Of a DNA stretch of 64,000 bases, positions 49,016-57,350 are shown piece by piece. Positions within the stretch are counted from its first letter, which is position 1; the number at the start of each line of letters is the position of its first letter. The DNA comes from JAIBBD01 sp041390685 (lineage in GTDB: Bacteria > Chloroflexota > Dehalococcoidia > UBA2979): positions 744,001-808,000 of the forward strand of contig JAWKPL010000001.1 in the NCBI GenBank assembly GCA_041390685.1, written 5' to 3'. The position numbers and the translations under genes were made by a program. A model generated the notes under the pieces. The model saw only the letters and a list, made by a program, of their open reading frames with translations, did no database searches and had not been told where the DNA came from.

Positions 49016-49768
49016 TCAGCCTGCGGCTGTTCGCGTGGTGTATGCCGTCATGAGCGCCTCACGCTGGTCGACCGGCAGGTACTTCACCGCCTCGCGGATC
49101 GTGACGCCCGAGACCCGATGCGTCCTGGGGGCCAGCCAGTCGAACACCAGGTCAGGCCGCGACTTCGAAGCATCCCGCAGGATCCAGCCGATCGCCTTGC
49201 GAATGAAGAACTCGCGTTCTTCGAGCATGGCGTCGGCATAGCGCGCGAAGCGCTCGAAGTCACCCTCGCCGCGGCGAATCGGACGGAGCAGCGCCAGCAT
49301 CGCGGAGCGGCGAAGCCAGAAGTCGCCATCTGTGGCCCAGCGGTCGAGGACCGAGACTGCCTCGGGGTCACGTTCGACGATCGAGCCCACGACGTGCACG
49401 GCGAGCGCATCGACGTACGCCCAGGTGCGCGAGTCGCGCAGCAGCCGCTCGACGAGCGGCAGGTCCGCAGGCCCGAGCAGACGCCGATGACGGTCGAGCA
49501 GTTCGATCGCCACAGCGCGCCGTTCGTGGACGGGGTGTGCCCACAACTCCTCGACGAGCGAGACGAGCCGATCGTGGTCGGGCTTGCCGTGGCGCTCGAG
49601 GAACGCGCGGACGACGCCGCGCATTCCGGTCGCATCGACGCCGAGGAATTCGAGGTCGCTTTTCAGGTAGCGCTTCTCGCTCGATGCGCGCTCGGGGCGG
49701 CCGGCAGCACGCAGCGCGCGCTCCAGCTCGTCCGCCTGCGCGCGAGCCGTCGAGGAGCGCGCGGTCAT
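49016..49768 (-). CDS. DNA alkylation repair protein (AlkD-like)
   Basis: This 250-residue all-helical HEAT-like-repeat protein of the AlkD family of DNA glycosylases removes bulky or positively charged alkylated bases. Family landmarks are EKRYLKSDLEFLGV, VRAFLERHG, LVEELWAHPVHERRAVAIELL, the DFWLRRSAMLALL segment with the catalytic-region Asp, Trp and Arg, and REFFIRKAIGWILRDASKSRPDLVFDWL. Its ATG overlaps the rpe stop by four bases, so it is the third gene of an argH-rpe-alkD unit. Confidence 0.85.
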   Translation of the reverse strand: MTARSSTARAQADELERALRAAGRPERASSEKRYLKSDLEFLGVDATGMRGVVRAFLERHGKPDHDRLVSLVEELWAHPVHERRAVAIELLDRHRRLLGPADLPLVERLLRDSRTWAYVDALAVHVVGSIVERDPEAVSVLDRWATDGDFWLRRSAMLALLRPIRRGEGDFERFARYADAMLEEREFFIRKAIGWILRDASKSRPDLVFDWLAPRTHRVSGVTIREAVKYLPVDQREALMTAYTTRTAAG

Positions 49769-50439
49769 GCCCGCAGGGCGGACCGCAGAGCGGCGAGTGC
49801 CTGCTGTGGCGACTCACGGTCGTTGTAGACCGCCGACCCCGCCACGAGAATCGTAGCGCCGGCCTCGACGCAGGTCCGGGCGTTGTGCGCCTTCACGCCG
49901 CCATCGACCTCGATCGGGGTGGCGCGACCGCGGGCCGCCAGACGCCCCCGCACGTCGCGCACCTTGTCGAGGTGCTCCGGCATCATCTCCTGACCGCCGC
50001 GGCCCGGTTTGATCAGCATCACGACCACCTCGTCGAGCGTGTCGAGGAGGGGCGTGAGCGCTTCGGACGGCGTCTCGGGATTGATGGCGATCCCGGCCTC
50101 GCAGCCCAGGCGATGGATCCGGTCGATGTGGTCGGCAGGTTCGCCTTCGGCCTCGTAGTGAAACACGAGGCGCATGGCTCCCGCGTTCGCGAACGACTCA
50201 ACGTGCTCATGCGGGCGCTCCACCATCATGTGCACCTCGAGGGGGACTGAGGTGGCGGCACGGACGGCCTCCACCACGGAAGGGCCGAAGCTGAGTTGTG
50301 GCACGAAGTGCCCGTCCATCACGTCGAGGTGGAAGAGGTCACAGCCACCCTCCTCGGCGGCGCGGACTTGCTCGGCCAGGCGTCCGAAGTCGGCAGTCAG
50401 GATCGAGGGCGCGATCTGGATGCGCTGAAATGCGCTCAT
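49765..50439 (-). CDS. rpe: Ribulose-phosphate 3-epimerase
   Basis: Rpe interconverts ribulose 5-phosphate and xylulose 5-phosphate. The 224-residue TIM barrel has IAPSILTADFGRL, LFHLDVMDGHFVPQLSFGP with metal-binding His and Asp, EVHMMVERP, VVVMLIKPGRGGQEM, the second catalytic Asp in IEVDGGVKAHN and ILVAGSAVYN. Overlapping ATGA junctions join it to argH upstream and alkD downstream. It can supply xylulose 5-phosphate to the phosphoketolase encoded 3 kb away. Confidence 0.95.
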   Translation of the reverse strand: MSAFQRIQIAPSILTADFGRLAEQVRAAEEGGCDLFHLDVMDGHFVPQLSFGPSVVEAVRAATSVPLEVHMMVERPHEHVESFANAGAMRLVFHYEAEGEPADHIDRIHRLGCEAGIAINPETPSEALTPLLDTLDEVVVMLIKPGRGGQEMMPEHLDKVRDVRGRLAARGRATPIEVDGGVKAHNARTCVEAGATILVAGSAVYNDRESPQQALAALRSALRA

Positions 50440-51842
50440 CCCGCCTCCTCCGCGTCGAGGCGGGCGCGCGCCGCCGATCGCTCCCGCGCCACCGCCTCGG
50501 GGGCCGTCCCGCCGGTCGCGCTCCGCGCCCGGAGCGCCGCGTCGAGGTCGATCGCGATCACGTCCGCATCAAAGGCCGGGTGAACCGCGCGGTAGTCCTC
50601 GACCGTCAGGTCCTCGAGGCGGCGCCCGTCCCGCTCGCACTGTGCGACAAGCGCACCGACGGCGGCGTGGGCCTCCCGGAACGGGACGCCACGCTTGGCG
50701 AGGTAGTCCGCCACATCCGTGGCCAGGGCGAACTGCCCGACGGCCATCGATCGCCCTCGGTCCGCGTCGAAGCGGAGCGCGGGCATCATCGCCGCGGTGA
50801 CCGCGAGCGACGCGAGCAGCGTGTCCACCGTGTCGAAGAGCGGCTCCTTGTCCTCCTGCAGGTCGCGGTTGTACGAGAGCGGCAGGCCTTTCAGCAGAGC
50901 GAGCGCCTGCACGAGGTTCCCGATCGCGCGGGCGCTCTTGCCGCGCACGATTTCGGCGACGTCCGGGTTCTTCTTCTGCGGCATGATGCTCGACCCGGTG
51001 GCAAAGGCGTCTGGAAGCTGCACGAGCGCGAACTCGGCAGTCGACCAGAGGACCACTTCCTCGCTCAGGCGAGACAGATGCACGAGCGCGAGTGCAGCCG
51101 CCGCGTGGAACTCGACGACGAAGTCGCGGTCGGAGACGGCGTCGAGCGAGTTCGTGCTTACCGCCTCGAAGCCAAGCTCGTGGGCTACGGACGCGCGGTC
51201 GACGGGATACGTCACCCCGGCGAGGGCGCCTGCCCCAAGTGGTAAACGGTTCATACGCGTCCGCGCCTGCGCGAACCGCTCGCAGTCGCGGGCGAACATC
51301 GCCTCGTACGCGAGGAGATGGTGCGCCAGCAGCACGGGTTGCGCGCGCTGGAGGTGCGTGTAGCCCGAGATCACAGTCGCGGCCTCGCGGTCGCTGACGT
51401 CGAGGAGCGCGCGCCTCAGGGATCGCAGACGGGCAAGCGCCTCATCACAGGCGGCGCGGGTGAAGAGCCGGAGGTCGGTCGCGACCTGGTCATTGCGGGA
51501 GCGGGCGGTGTGCAGGCGGCCGGCCGGCTCCCCGATGCGTTCCGCCAGCGCAGCCTCGACGTTGAGATGGATGTCTTCTCGCTCGGGCCGAAACTCGAAC
51601 GTACCGGCGTCGATGTCGGCGCGAATCGCCTCAAGACCGTCGACGATGGCGGTGCAGTCGGCCTCGGTGATGATGGCCTGGCGGGCGAGCATACGCGCGT
51701 GTGCGATGGATCCGGCGATGTCCTCGCGGTAGAGACGGCGGTCGAAGGCGATCGAGGCGGTGAACGCCTCCACAAGGGCGTCCGTGGGGGCGTTGAAGCG
51801 GCCTCCCCACAGTTTGTCGGGCGCGGGGCCGGTCTGGCTCAT
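50436..51842 (-). CDS. argH: Argininosuccinate lyase
   Basis: ArgH cleaves argininosuccinate to arginine and fumarate. The 468-residue protein has LWGGRFNAPTDALVEAFTASIAFDRRLY, the HTARSRNDQVATDLRL motif, TVISGYTHLQRAQPVLLAHHLLAYE with the catalytic-base region, and the fumarase-superfamily signature TGSSIMPQKKNPD. A -10-like TGCTAGCCT lies about 35 bases upstream on the same strand (51883-51875). No other arginine gene is in the window. Confidence 0.95.
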   Translation of the reverse strand: MSQTGPAPDKLWGGRFNAPTDALVEAFTASIAFDRRLYREDIAGSIAHARMLARQAIITEADCTAIVDGLEAIRADIDAGTFEFRPEREDIHLNVEAALAERIGEPAGRLHTARSRNDQVATDLRLFTRAACDEALARLRSLRRALLDVSDREAATVISGYTHLQRAQPVLLAHHLLAYEAMFARDCERFAQARTRMNRLPLGAGALAGVTYPVDRASVAHELGFEAVSTNSLDAVSDRDFVVEFHAAAALALVHLSRLSEEVVLWSTAEFALVQLPDAFATGSSIMPQKKNPDVAEIVRGKSARAIGNLVQALALLKGLPLSYNRDLQEDKEPLFDTVDTLLASLAVTAAMMPALRFDADRGRSMAVGQFALATDVADYLAKRGVPFREAHAAVGALVAQCERDGRRLEDLTVEDYRAVHPAFDADVIAIDLDAALRARSATGGTAPEAVARERSAARARLDAEEAG

Positions 51843-52046
51843 GGGCTCCTCGAAGCAGTCTGCCTGGCGTCGAGGCTAGCAGAGGGCCGTGCACGGCGCG
51901 AGCCGCTCACGGAGACAAGCTCTCATACGGCAAGGCTCGACCTCTACGAACGTCGTCTTCAGTGGCGGGGCAGGTTCGCGGCTCCCGTAAAGGCCGTGGT
52001 ACGGTACCGCGAGTGCGCATCTGGACAGATTTGGTCAGAAAGGACG

Positions 52047-52964
52047 ATGCCCGTGCGGGCCTTTGACTCATGGATGAAGCGCGCCTCACGCGCGGGAGTG
52101 CTGCTCGCGGTGCTCGTGTTCGGCGTCGCCCTCGTTGCCTGCGGCGGCGGGGACGACGAGGACGGAGGCGGTGACGCGACCTCGACGCCGACTGCGAGCA
52201 GCGGAACAGGCGGCGCGACGGCGACCGCCACTACCGCTTCCGGTTCGACCGCAACCGCGACCGCGGCGGGCGGCTCCACGCCGACCGCAACCGCTTCCGG
52301 CGGCAGCACGAATCTCGGAACCGAGCAGGGCAACCGCATCGCGACTGCGGCGATGCTCGTCGAGTCCGACCTCCCCGGAACCGGCTGGACGGTAATCTCG
52401 ACCGACGACTTCGAGGGATCGCTGCTGAGCGCGGACGACACCGAATTCGCGAACACGCCCGCCTGCAGCGCGTACGTGAAGAAGGTCACGGACGCCGCGA
52501 AAAAGGCGGAGGCAGCACGGATCGGGCGGGCGGCTCGTGGGTTCCAGGAGGCTGGCGCGCTCTTCGGTACCTCGATCGATGTCGAAGTGACGGTCTTCAA
52601 GGACTCCGGCACGGCAAGCTCGCTCGTCTCCGAAGCCCGGGGCGCGTTCGGCTCGGCCGACTTCGAAGCGTGCTTCCGCGAGGTGATCAAAGGCTCTGAG
52701 GGCGATATCCCTGAGGAAGTCGAGTTCGACCTGAAGGCGGGCAAGCCCCTCACCTCCGCTCCGCACAACGGCGTTGCGCAGGCCTTCGATATCTCACTGT
52801 CCTCGGCGGGGATCTCGTTCGCGCTTCACGCGGAGCTGTACGCCTGGGCTGACAAGAACGCCGTGGCGTTCGTCTCGATCTTCGGGGCGCCGGACGAGAT
52901 CAAGGAGGACGCGGTGAAGGCCGCAGTCTCCAAGACGGACCAGAAGCTCTCGGCCGCGCAGTAG
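52047..52964 (+). CDS. Lipoprotein of unknown function
   Basis: This 305-residue protein has a lipoprotein signal (RAGVLLAVLVFGVALVACGGGDDEDGG), a Thr/Ala/Ser/Gly repeat linker to about residue 85, and a globular domain (about 88-305) beginning RIATAAMLVESDLPGTGWTVISTDDF. The domain is predicted mixed alpha-beta, with two Cys (CSAY and ACFREV) that could form a disulfide. The family is not recognised; the shape recalls substrate-binding or sensor lipoproteins of Actinobacteria. The ATG at 52047 has AAAGGA upstream. It is flanked by a strong bidirectional terminator. Confidence 0.8.
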   Translation: MPVRAFDSWMKRASRAGVLLAVLVFGVALVACGGGDDEDGGGDATSTPTASSGTGGATATATTASGSTATATAAGGSTPTATASGGSTNLGTEQGNRIATAAMLVESDLPGTGWTVISTDDFEGSLLSADDTEFANTPACSAYVKKVTDAAKKAEAARIGRAARGFQEAGALFGTSIDVEVTVFKDSGTASSLVSEARGAFGSADFEACFREVIKGSEGDIPEEVEFDLKAGKPLTSAPHNGVAQAFDISLSSAGISFALHAELYAWADKNAVAFVSIFGAPDEIKEDAVKAAVSKTDQKLSAAQ

Positions 52965-52985
52965 TCAACGCGCACTGGCAACACG

Positions 52986-53019
52986 AGCGAGGAGGAGGGC
53001 CGGGGCCCTCCTCCTCGCT
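52986..53019. terminator. Bidirectional terminator between convergent genes
   Basis: A perfect stem of 16 base pairs is formed by GCGAGGAGGAGGGCC (52987-53001) and its reverse complement (53004-53018) plus one A-T pair, around a two-base loop. It ends in CGCTTTA on the right. It lies between the lipoprotein gene and gluconokinase stop codons and serves both strands. Confidence 0.8.
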
Positions 53020-53532
53020 TTAGGCGTCTTGGGCCTCGCCGCCACGGGCGGCTCGCACGATGGAGTCGGCGAGCCGCTGAGGCGACTCCTCCGCGGTGAG
53101 AATGAGGGGACGCTCGTCGGCCTCGGGAGGCTCCAGCGTCGCGAGTTGCGCCGGCAGGCCGGCGGCGGGCATGAAATGCTCTCGCGCCGCCATTCTCGCT
53201 TCCAGTAGAGCCGGGTCTCCCCACAGGTACACCAGGAGCACGTCGTCGCGTCGGCCGCCTACGAGAACGTCGCGATATGCGCGCCTGAGGGCGGAACAGG
53301 CCAGCACGAGCGACGTGCCATGGCTCCGAGCGTCCGTCACGAGGGCCGCGAGGCGCTCGAGCCAGGGCCGGCGGTCTGCCTCCGTGAGTGCGCGGCCGGC
53401 GCGCATCTTCTCGATGTTCGCGTGTGAGTGATAGTCGTCGGCATCGACGAAGCGCCACCCCAGGCGGGTCGCCGCCAGTGCCCCCACCGTGCTCTTCCCT
53501 GAGCCGGCGACGCCCGTCACCAGGACGATCAC
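53020..53532 (-). CDS. Gluconokinase
   Basis: This 170-residue GntK-type kinase phosphorylates gluconate to 6-phosphogluconate. The P-loop is GVAGSGKSTVG (about 7-17), followed by GWRFVDADDYHSHANIEKMRAGRALTEADRRPWLERL, the highly specific GntK signature, and CSALRRAYRDVL. The GTG at 53532 has AGAGG 7 bases upstream and gives the standard family length; longer readings run into the phosphoketolase promoter region. It is divergent from phosphoketolase, which fits a gluconate-to-acetyl-phosphate route. Confidence 0.9.
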   Translation of the reverse strand: MIVLVTGVAGSGKSTVGALAATRLGWRFVDADDYHSHANIEKMRAGRALTEADRRPWLERLAALVTDARSHGTSLVLACSALRRAYRDVLVGGRRDDVLLVYLWGDPALLEARMAAREHFMPAAGLPAQLATLEPPEADERPLILTAEESPQRLADSIVRAARGGEAQDA

Positions 53533-53653
53533 CCACTGACCTCTTCTCGCCAGCCGCAGCATGGAACGGTAGCTGAGTCTTAACACCAATGGTCGATCAT
53601 GGATCCGACCTGTGCGGAGCCGCCGCCTCTCGGCGGCGATCGAGGAGGCAGTC

Positions 53654-56047
53654 ATGACGGACGGCAACAGGAGCGCGGTAGCAGTGCAAGGACGCGCGGG
53701 CGCGATCTCTGGGGACGACCTCGAACTCACGGACGCGTGGTGGCGGGCCGCGAACTACCTCTCGGTCGGCCAGATCTACCTGCTCGACAACGCGATGCTG
53801 CGCGAGCCGCTGCGTCCCGAGCACGTGAAGCCGCGCCTCCTCGGACACTGGGGGACCACCCCGGGGCTGAACTTCCTCTACGCGCACATCAACAGACAGA
53901 TCAACCGGCGTGACCTGGAAGCGATGTACATCATCGGGCCCGGCCATGGCGGGCCGGCCGCGGTCGCCAACGCATACCTCGAGGGCACGTACAGCGAGGC
54001 GTATCCGCAGGTCTCTCGTGACGAGGAGGGGATGACCCGCCTCTTCCGCGAATTCTCGTTCCCCGGCGGGATCGGCAGCCACGTGACTGCCGAGGTGCCG
54101 GGCTCGATCCATGAAGGCGGCGAGCTGGGGTACTCGCTCGCACACGCGTACGGCGCGGCGTTCGACAACCCGCGCCTCACTGTCTTCTGCATCGTGGGGG
54201 ACGGAGAGGCGGAGACCGGCGCGCTCGCCACAAGCTGGCATTCCAACAAGTTCCTGAACCCGGTCACGGACGGTGCCGTGCTGCCGATCCTGCATCTCAA
54301 CGGATACAAGATCGCGAATCCTGCCATCCTCGCGCGTGTGCCGCACGGGGAACTGGAATCACTGCTTGAGGGATACGGATACCGGCCGTACTGGGTCGAG
54401 GGAGACGACCCGGAGGACGTGCACCAGCAGCTGGCGGGCGCTCTCGACGACGCGCTTGACGAGATCGCTCGCATTCAGCGCGTGGCGCGCGACGAGGAAT
54501 CGCGTGGCCGCCCGCGCTGGCCGGTGATCGTGTTCCGGACGCCGAAGGGCTGGACCGGTCCGCACGAAGTGGACGGGCAGCAGACCGAAGGGACGTTCCG
54601 CTCGCACCAGGTGCCGCTGGCCGACATCGGCGACAATCCGCAGCACCTCGAGCTGCTCGAATCCTGGATGCGGAGCTACCGGCCCGACGAGTTGTTCGAC
54701 GCCAGCGGCACGCTGCGCGCGGCAATCGCGGCGCTGTCGCCCTCCGGGGAACGACGGATGAGCGCGAGCCCGCACGCCAACGGAGGCGTGCTGATGCGGC
54801 CACTCCTCCTTCCGGACCCGGGCACCTACGCCGTGCCGGTACCGTCCCCGGGGACCACCTTCTCCGAGGCGACACGGGTGCTGGGTGCGTACCTGCGCGA
54901 TGTCATTCGGGAGAACCCGGAGACGTTCCGGCTCTTCGGACCGGACGAGACGGCGTCGAACCGGCTAAGCGCGGTGTTCGAGGCCACTGACCGTGCGTGG
55001 CAGGGGCCGGTGGTGGCGACGGACGACCACCTGGCGCCCGACGGCCGCGTGCTCGAGGTGCTGTCGGAGCATCTGTGCCAGGGATGGCTCGAGGGCTACC
55101 TGCTGACCGGGCGGCACGGGCTGTTCAACTGCTACGAGGCGTTCATCCACGTCATCGACTCGATGTTCAACCAGCACGCCAAATGGCTGAAGGTGAGCCG
55201 CGAGGTGCCATGGCGGCGGCCGGTCGCCTCGCTGAACTACCTGCTCACGAGTCACGTGTGGCGGCAAGACCACAATGGCTTCTCACACCAGGATCCGGGG
55301 TTCCTCGACATCGTGGTCAACAAGAAGGCGGAGGTCGTACATGTGTACCTCCCGCCGGACGCGAACACGCTGCTCTCCATCGCCGACCACTGTCTCCGTA
55401 CGCGGGACTTCGTGAACGTGATCGTGGCTGGCAAGCAGCAGGCGCTGAACTACCTCTCGTGGGAAGAGGCGGCGCTGCATGCCCGACGCGGCATCGGCAT
55501 CTGGGAGTGGGCCAGCAACGACACGGACGGCGAGCCCGACGTCGTCATGGCGTGTTGCGGGGACATCCCGACGTTGGAGACGCTGGCCGCCGTCGACCTG
55601 CTGCGCCAGCACCTCCCTGAACTCAAGGTACGGGTGGTGAACGTCGTCGACCTGATGCGGCTGCAGTCCGCGTCCGAGCACCCACACGGGCTGTCAGACC
55701 GCGAGTACAACACGCTCTTTCCCGTGGGCGTGCCGATCATGTTCGCCTTCCATGGCTATCCGTGGCTGATCCACCGGCTGACGTACCGGCGCCCCGGTGA
55801 CGAGCACCTCCACGTCCGCGGGTACAAAGAAGAGGGGACGGTGACGACGCCGTTCGACATGGTGATGCTGAACGACCTCGACCGGTTCCATCTCGTCACC
55901 GACGTGATCGACCGGGTGCCGAAGCTCGGTTCGCGGGCCGCGCACCTGCGCCAGCGGATGCTGGACGCGCGACAGCGAGCACGCGCCTACACGCGCCAGT
56001 TCGGCGAGGACATGCCGGAGATCTCGCAGTGGACGTGGCCGTACTGA
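53654..56047 (+). CDS. xfp: Xylulose-5-phosphate / fructose-6-phosphate phosphoketolase
   Basis: This thiamine-diphosphate enzyme of 797 residues splits xylulose 5-phosphate (or fructose 6-phosphate) with phosphate into acetyl phosphate and glyceraldehyde 3-phosphate (or erythrose 4-phosphate). Motifs are WWRAANYLSVGQIYL, HWGTTPGLNFLYAHINR, GPGHGGPA, the SFPGGIGSHVTAEVPGSIHEGGELGYSLAHAYGA signature, the ThDP motif VGDGEAETGALATSWHSNKF and TPKGWTGP. GAGGAGG precedes the ATG at 53654. It is followed by acetate kinase 24 bases later, forming an acetyl-phosphate-to-ATP module. Confidence 0.95.
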   Translation: MTDGNRSAVAVQGRAGAISGDDLELTDAWWRAANYLSVGQIYLLDNAMLREPLRPEHVKPRLLGHWGTTPGLNFLYAHINRQINRRDLEAMYIIGPGHGGPAAVANAYLEGTYSEAYPQVSRDEEGMTRLFREFSFPGGIGSHVTAEVPGSIHEGGELGYSLAHAYGAAFDNPRLTVFCIVGDGEAETGALATSWHSNKFLNPVTDGAVLPILHLNGYKIANPAILARVPHGELESLLEGYGYRPYWVEGDDPEDVHQQLAGALDDALDEIARIQRVARDEESRGRPRWPVIVFRTPKGWTGPHEVDGQQTEGTFRSHQVPLADIGDNPQHLELLESWMRSYRPDELFDASGTLRAAIAALSPSGERRMSASPHANGGVLMRPLLLPDPGTYAVPVPSPGTTFSEATRVLGAYLRDVIRENPETFRLFGPDETASNRLSAVFEATDRAWQGPVVATDDHLAPDGRVLEVLSEHLCQGWLEGYLLTGRHGLFNCYEAFIHVIDSMFNQHAKWLKVSREVPWRRPVASLNYLLTSHVWRQDHNGFSHQDPGFLDIVVNKKAEVVHVYLPPDANTLLSIADHCLRTRDFVNVIVAGKQQALNYLSWEEAALHARRGIGIWEWASNDTDGEPDVVMACCGDIPTLETLAAVDLLRQHLPELKVRVVNVVDLMRLQSASEHPHGLSDREYNTLFPVGVPIMFAFHGYPWLIHRLTYRRPGDEHLHVRGYKEEGTVTTPFDMVMLNDLDRFHLVTDVIDRVPKLGSRAAHLRQRMLDARQRARAYTRQFGEDMPEISQWTWPY

Positions 56048-56071
56048 CCGACGGGTGAACGGAGGAGAGAC

Positions 56072-57190
56072 GTGGCCGCCCGAGGAGACATGTCGATCCT
56101 CGTCGTGAACGCCGGGTCGAGCAGTCTGAAGCTGCGGGTGCTCGACGGCGACGACGAGGTCATCGAGCACGCCGATCTGCCGGCGATCGAGGACGCGGAC
56201 GATCTCGATGCGATCCGCGCGCTGCTGGACCGGCATCCCTCCGTGGGCGCCATGGGGCACAGGGTGGTCCACGGGGGCGCGGTCTTTCGCGAGACCACGC
56301 TCGTCACGGACGAGGTGGTTGAACGCCTGCGCGGCGTGTCCGACCTGGCCCCGCTGCACAATCCGTCGGCGCTCGCGGGTCTCGAGGCGATGCGCGCGGC
56401 GGCGCCCGATCTCCCCAACCTCGTGTGCTTCGACACGGCGTTCCATTCGACGCTGAGGCGGGAGGCGACCACATATGCCGTGCCGCGTCGCTGGACCGAG
56501 GAGTGGGGGATTCGGCGGTACGGATTCCACGGTCTGAGCCACGCCTACGTCGCGCGACGAGTCCCGGAGCTGCTGGGACGTCCCGCCGCCGGACTGCGCA
56601 TCGTGAGTTGCCACCTCGGAGCAGGGGCGTCGCTATGCGCCATCCAGGACGGGCGCTCGGTGGACACGACGATGGGGTTCACCCCCCTCGAGGGTCTGGT
56701 CATGGCCACCCGTTCGGGCTCACTCGACCCCGGGATCATCGTGCATGTGCAGCGGCACCACGGGCTCTCGGTCGCGGACGTTGAGCGCGCCCTCGACGAA
56801 GACTCGGGGCTGCGAGGGCTGGCGGGGGGCGCCGGCGACATGCGTGAAGTGGAACGCGACATCAACGCGGGCGACGCGCGTGCCGCCCTGGCCTTCGACG
56901 TGTATCTGCATCGGCTGTCCGCGAGCATCGCCGCAATGACCGCGTCGCTCGGTGGCGTCGATGCTCTGGCGTTCACGGGAGGCGTGGGAGAAGGCTCCGC
57001 GCGCGTCCGCCGCGAAGCGACGAAACGCCTCGCGTTTCTGGGACTGTCCGTGGATGACGGCCTGAACGACGAGGGCGGAGATGACGACCGCGTGCTCTCG
57101 CCATCCGGGGCGGCGGTCCCGGTGTTGCTGGTGCGCGCGCGCGAGGACCTCGAGATCGCGCGCGAGGTGCGGCGGGCGCTGGACCGATGA
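56072..57190 (+). CDS. ackA: Acetate kinase
   Basis: AckA converts acetyl phosphate and ADP to acetate and ATP. The 372-residue protein has ILVVNAGSSSLKLRVLD (acetate kinase signature 1), MGHRVVHGGAVFRE, PLHNPSALAGLEAM, FDTAFHSTL, RRYGFHGLSHAYVARRVPELLG (signature 2), SCHLGAGASLCAI, TTMGFTPLEGLVMATRSGSLDPGI and FTGGVGEGSARVR. The GTG at 56072 has GGAGGAG 6 bases upstream; an ATG at 56090 is an alternative. It directly follows phosphoketolase and uses its product. Confidence 0.95.
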   Translation: MAARGDMSILVVNAGSSSLKLRVLDGDDEVIEHADLPAIEDADDLDAIRALLDRHPSVGAMGHRVVHGGAVFRETTLVTDEVVERLRGVSDLAPLHNPSALAGLEAMRAAAPDLPNLVCFDTAFHSTLRREATTYAVPRRWTEEWGIRRYGFHGLSHAYVARRVPELLGRPAAGLRIVSCHLGAGASLCAIQDGRSVDTTMGFTPLEGLVMATRSGSLDPGIIVHVQRHHGLSVADVERALDEDSGLRGLAGGAGDMREVERDINAGDARAALAFDVYLHRLSASIAAMTASLGGVDALAFTGGVGEGSARVRREATKRLAFLGLSVDDGLNDEGGDDDRVLSPSGAAVPVLLVRAREDLEIAREVRRALDR

Positions 57191-57350
57191 CGCTCGTGCG
57201 AAGGATCGAGACTGGAAGCCTCGGATCGAGGCAGGTACCATCGTCCGGTCGTTTCGGAAGCGGGGACACACGGGTCCCCGTCCTCACGGTCGCTCCCCAG
57301 GTGGCTGTACGCGGTCGACGCACGGAGGATCGCGCCCACTGGCGGAGGCT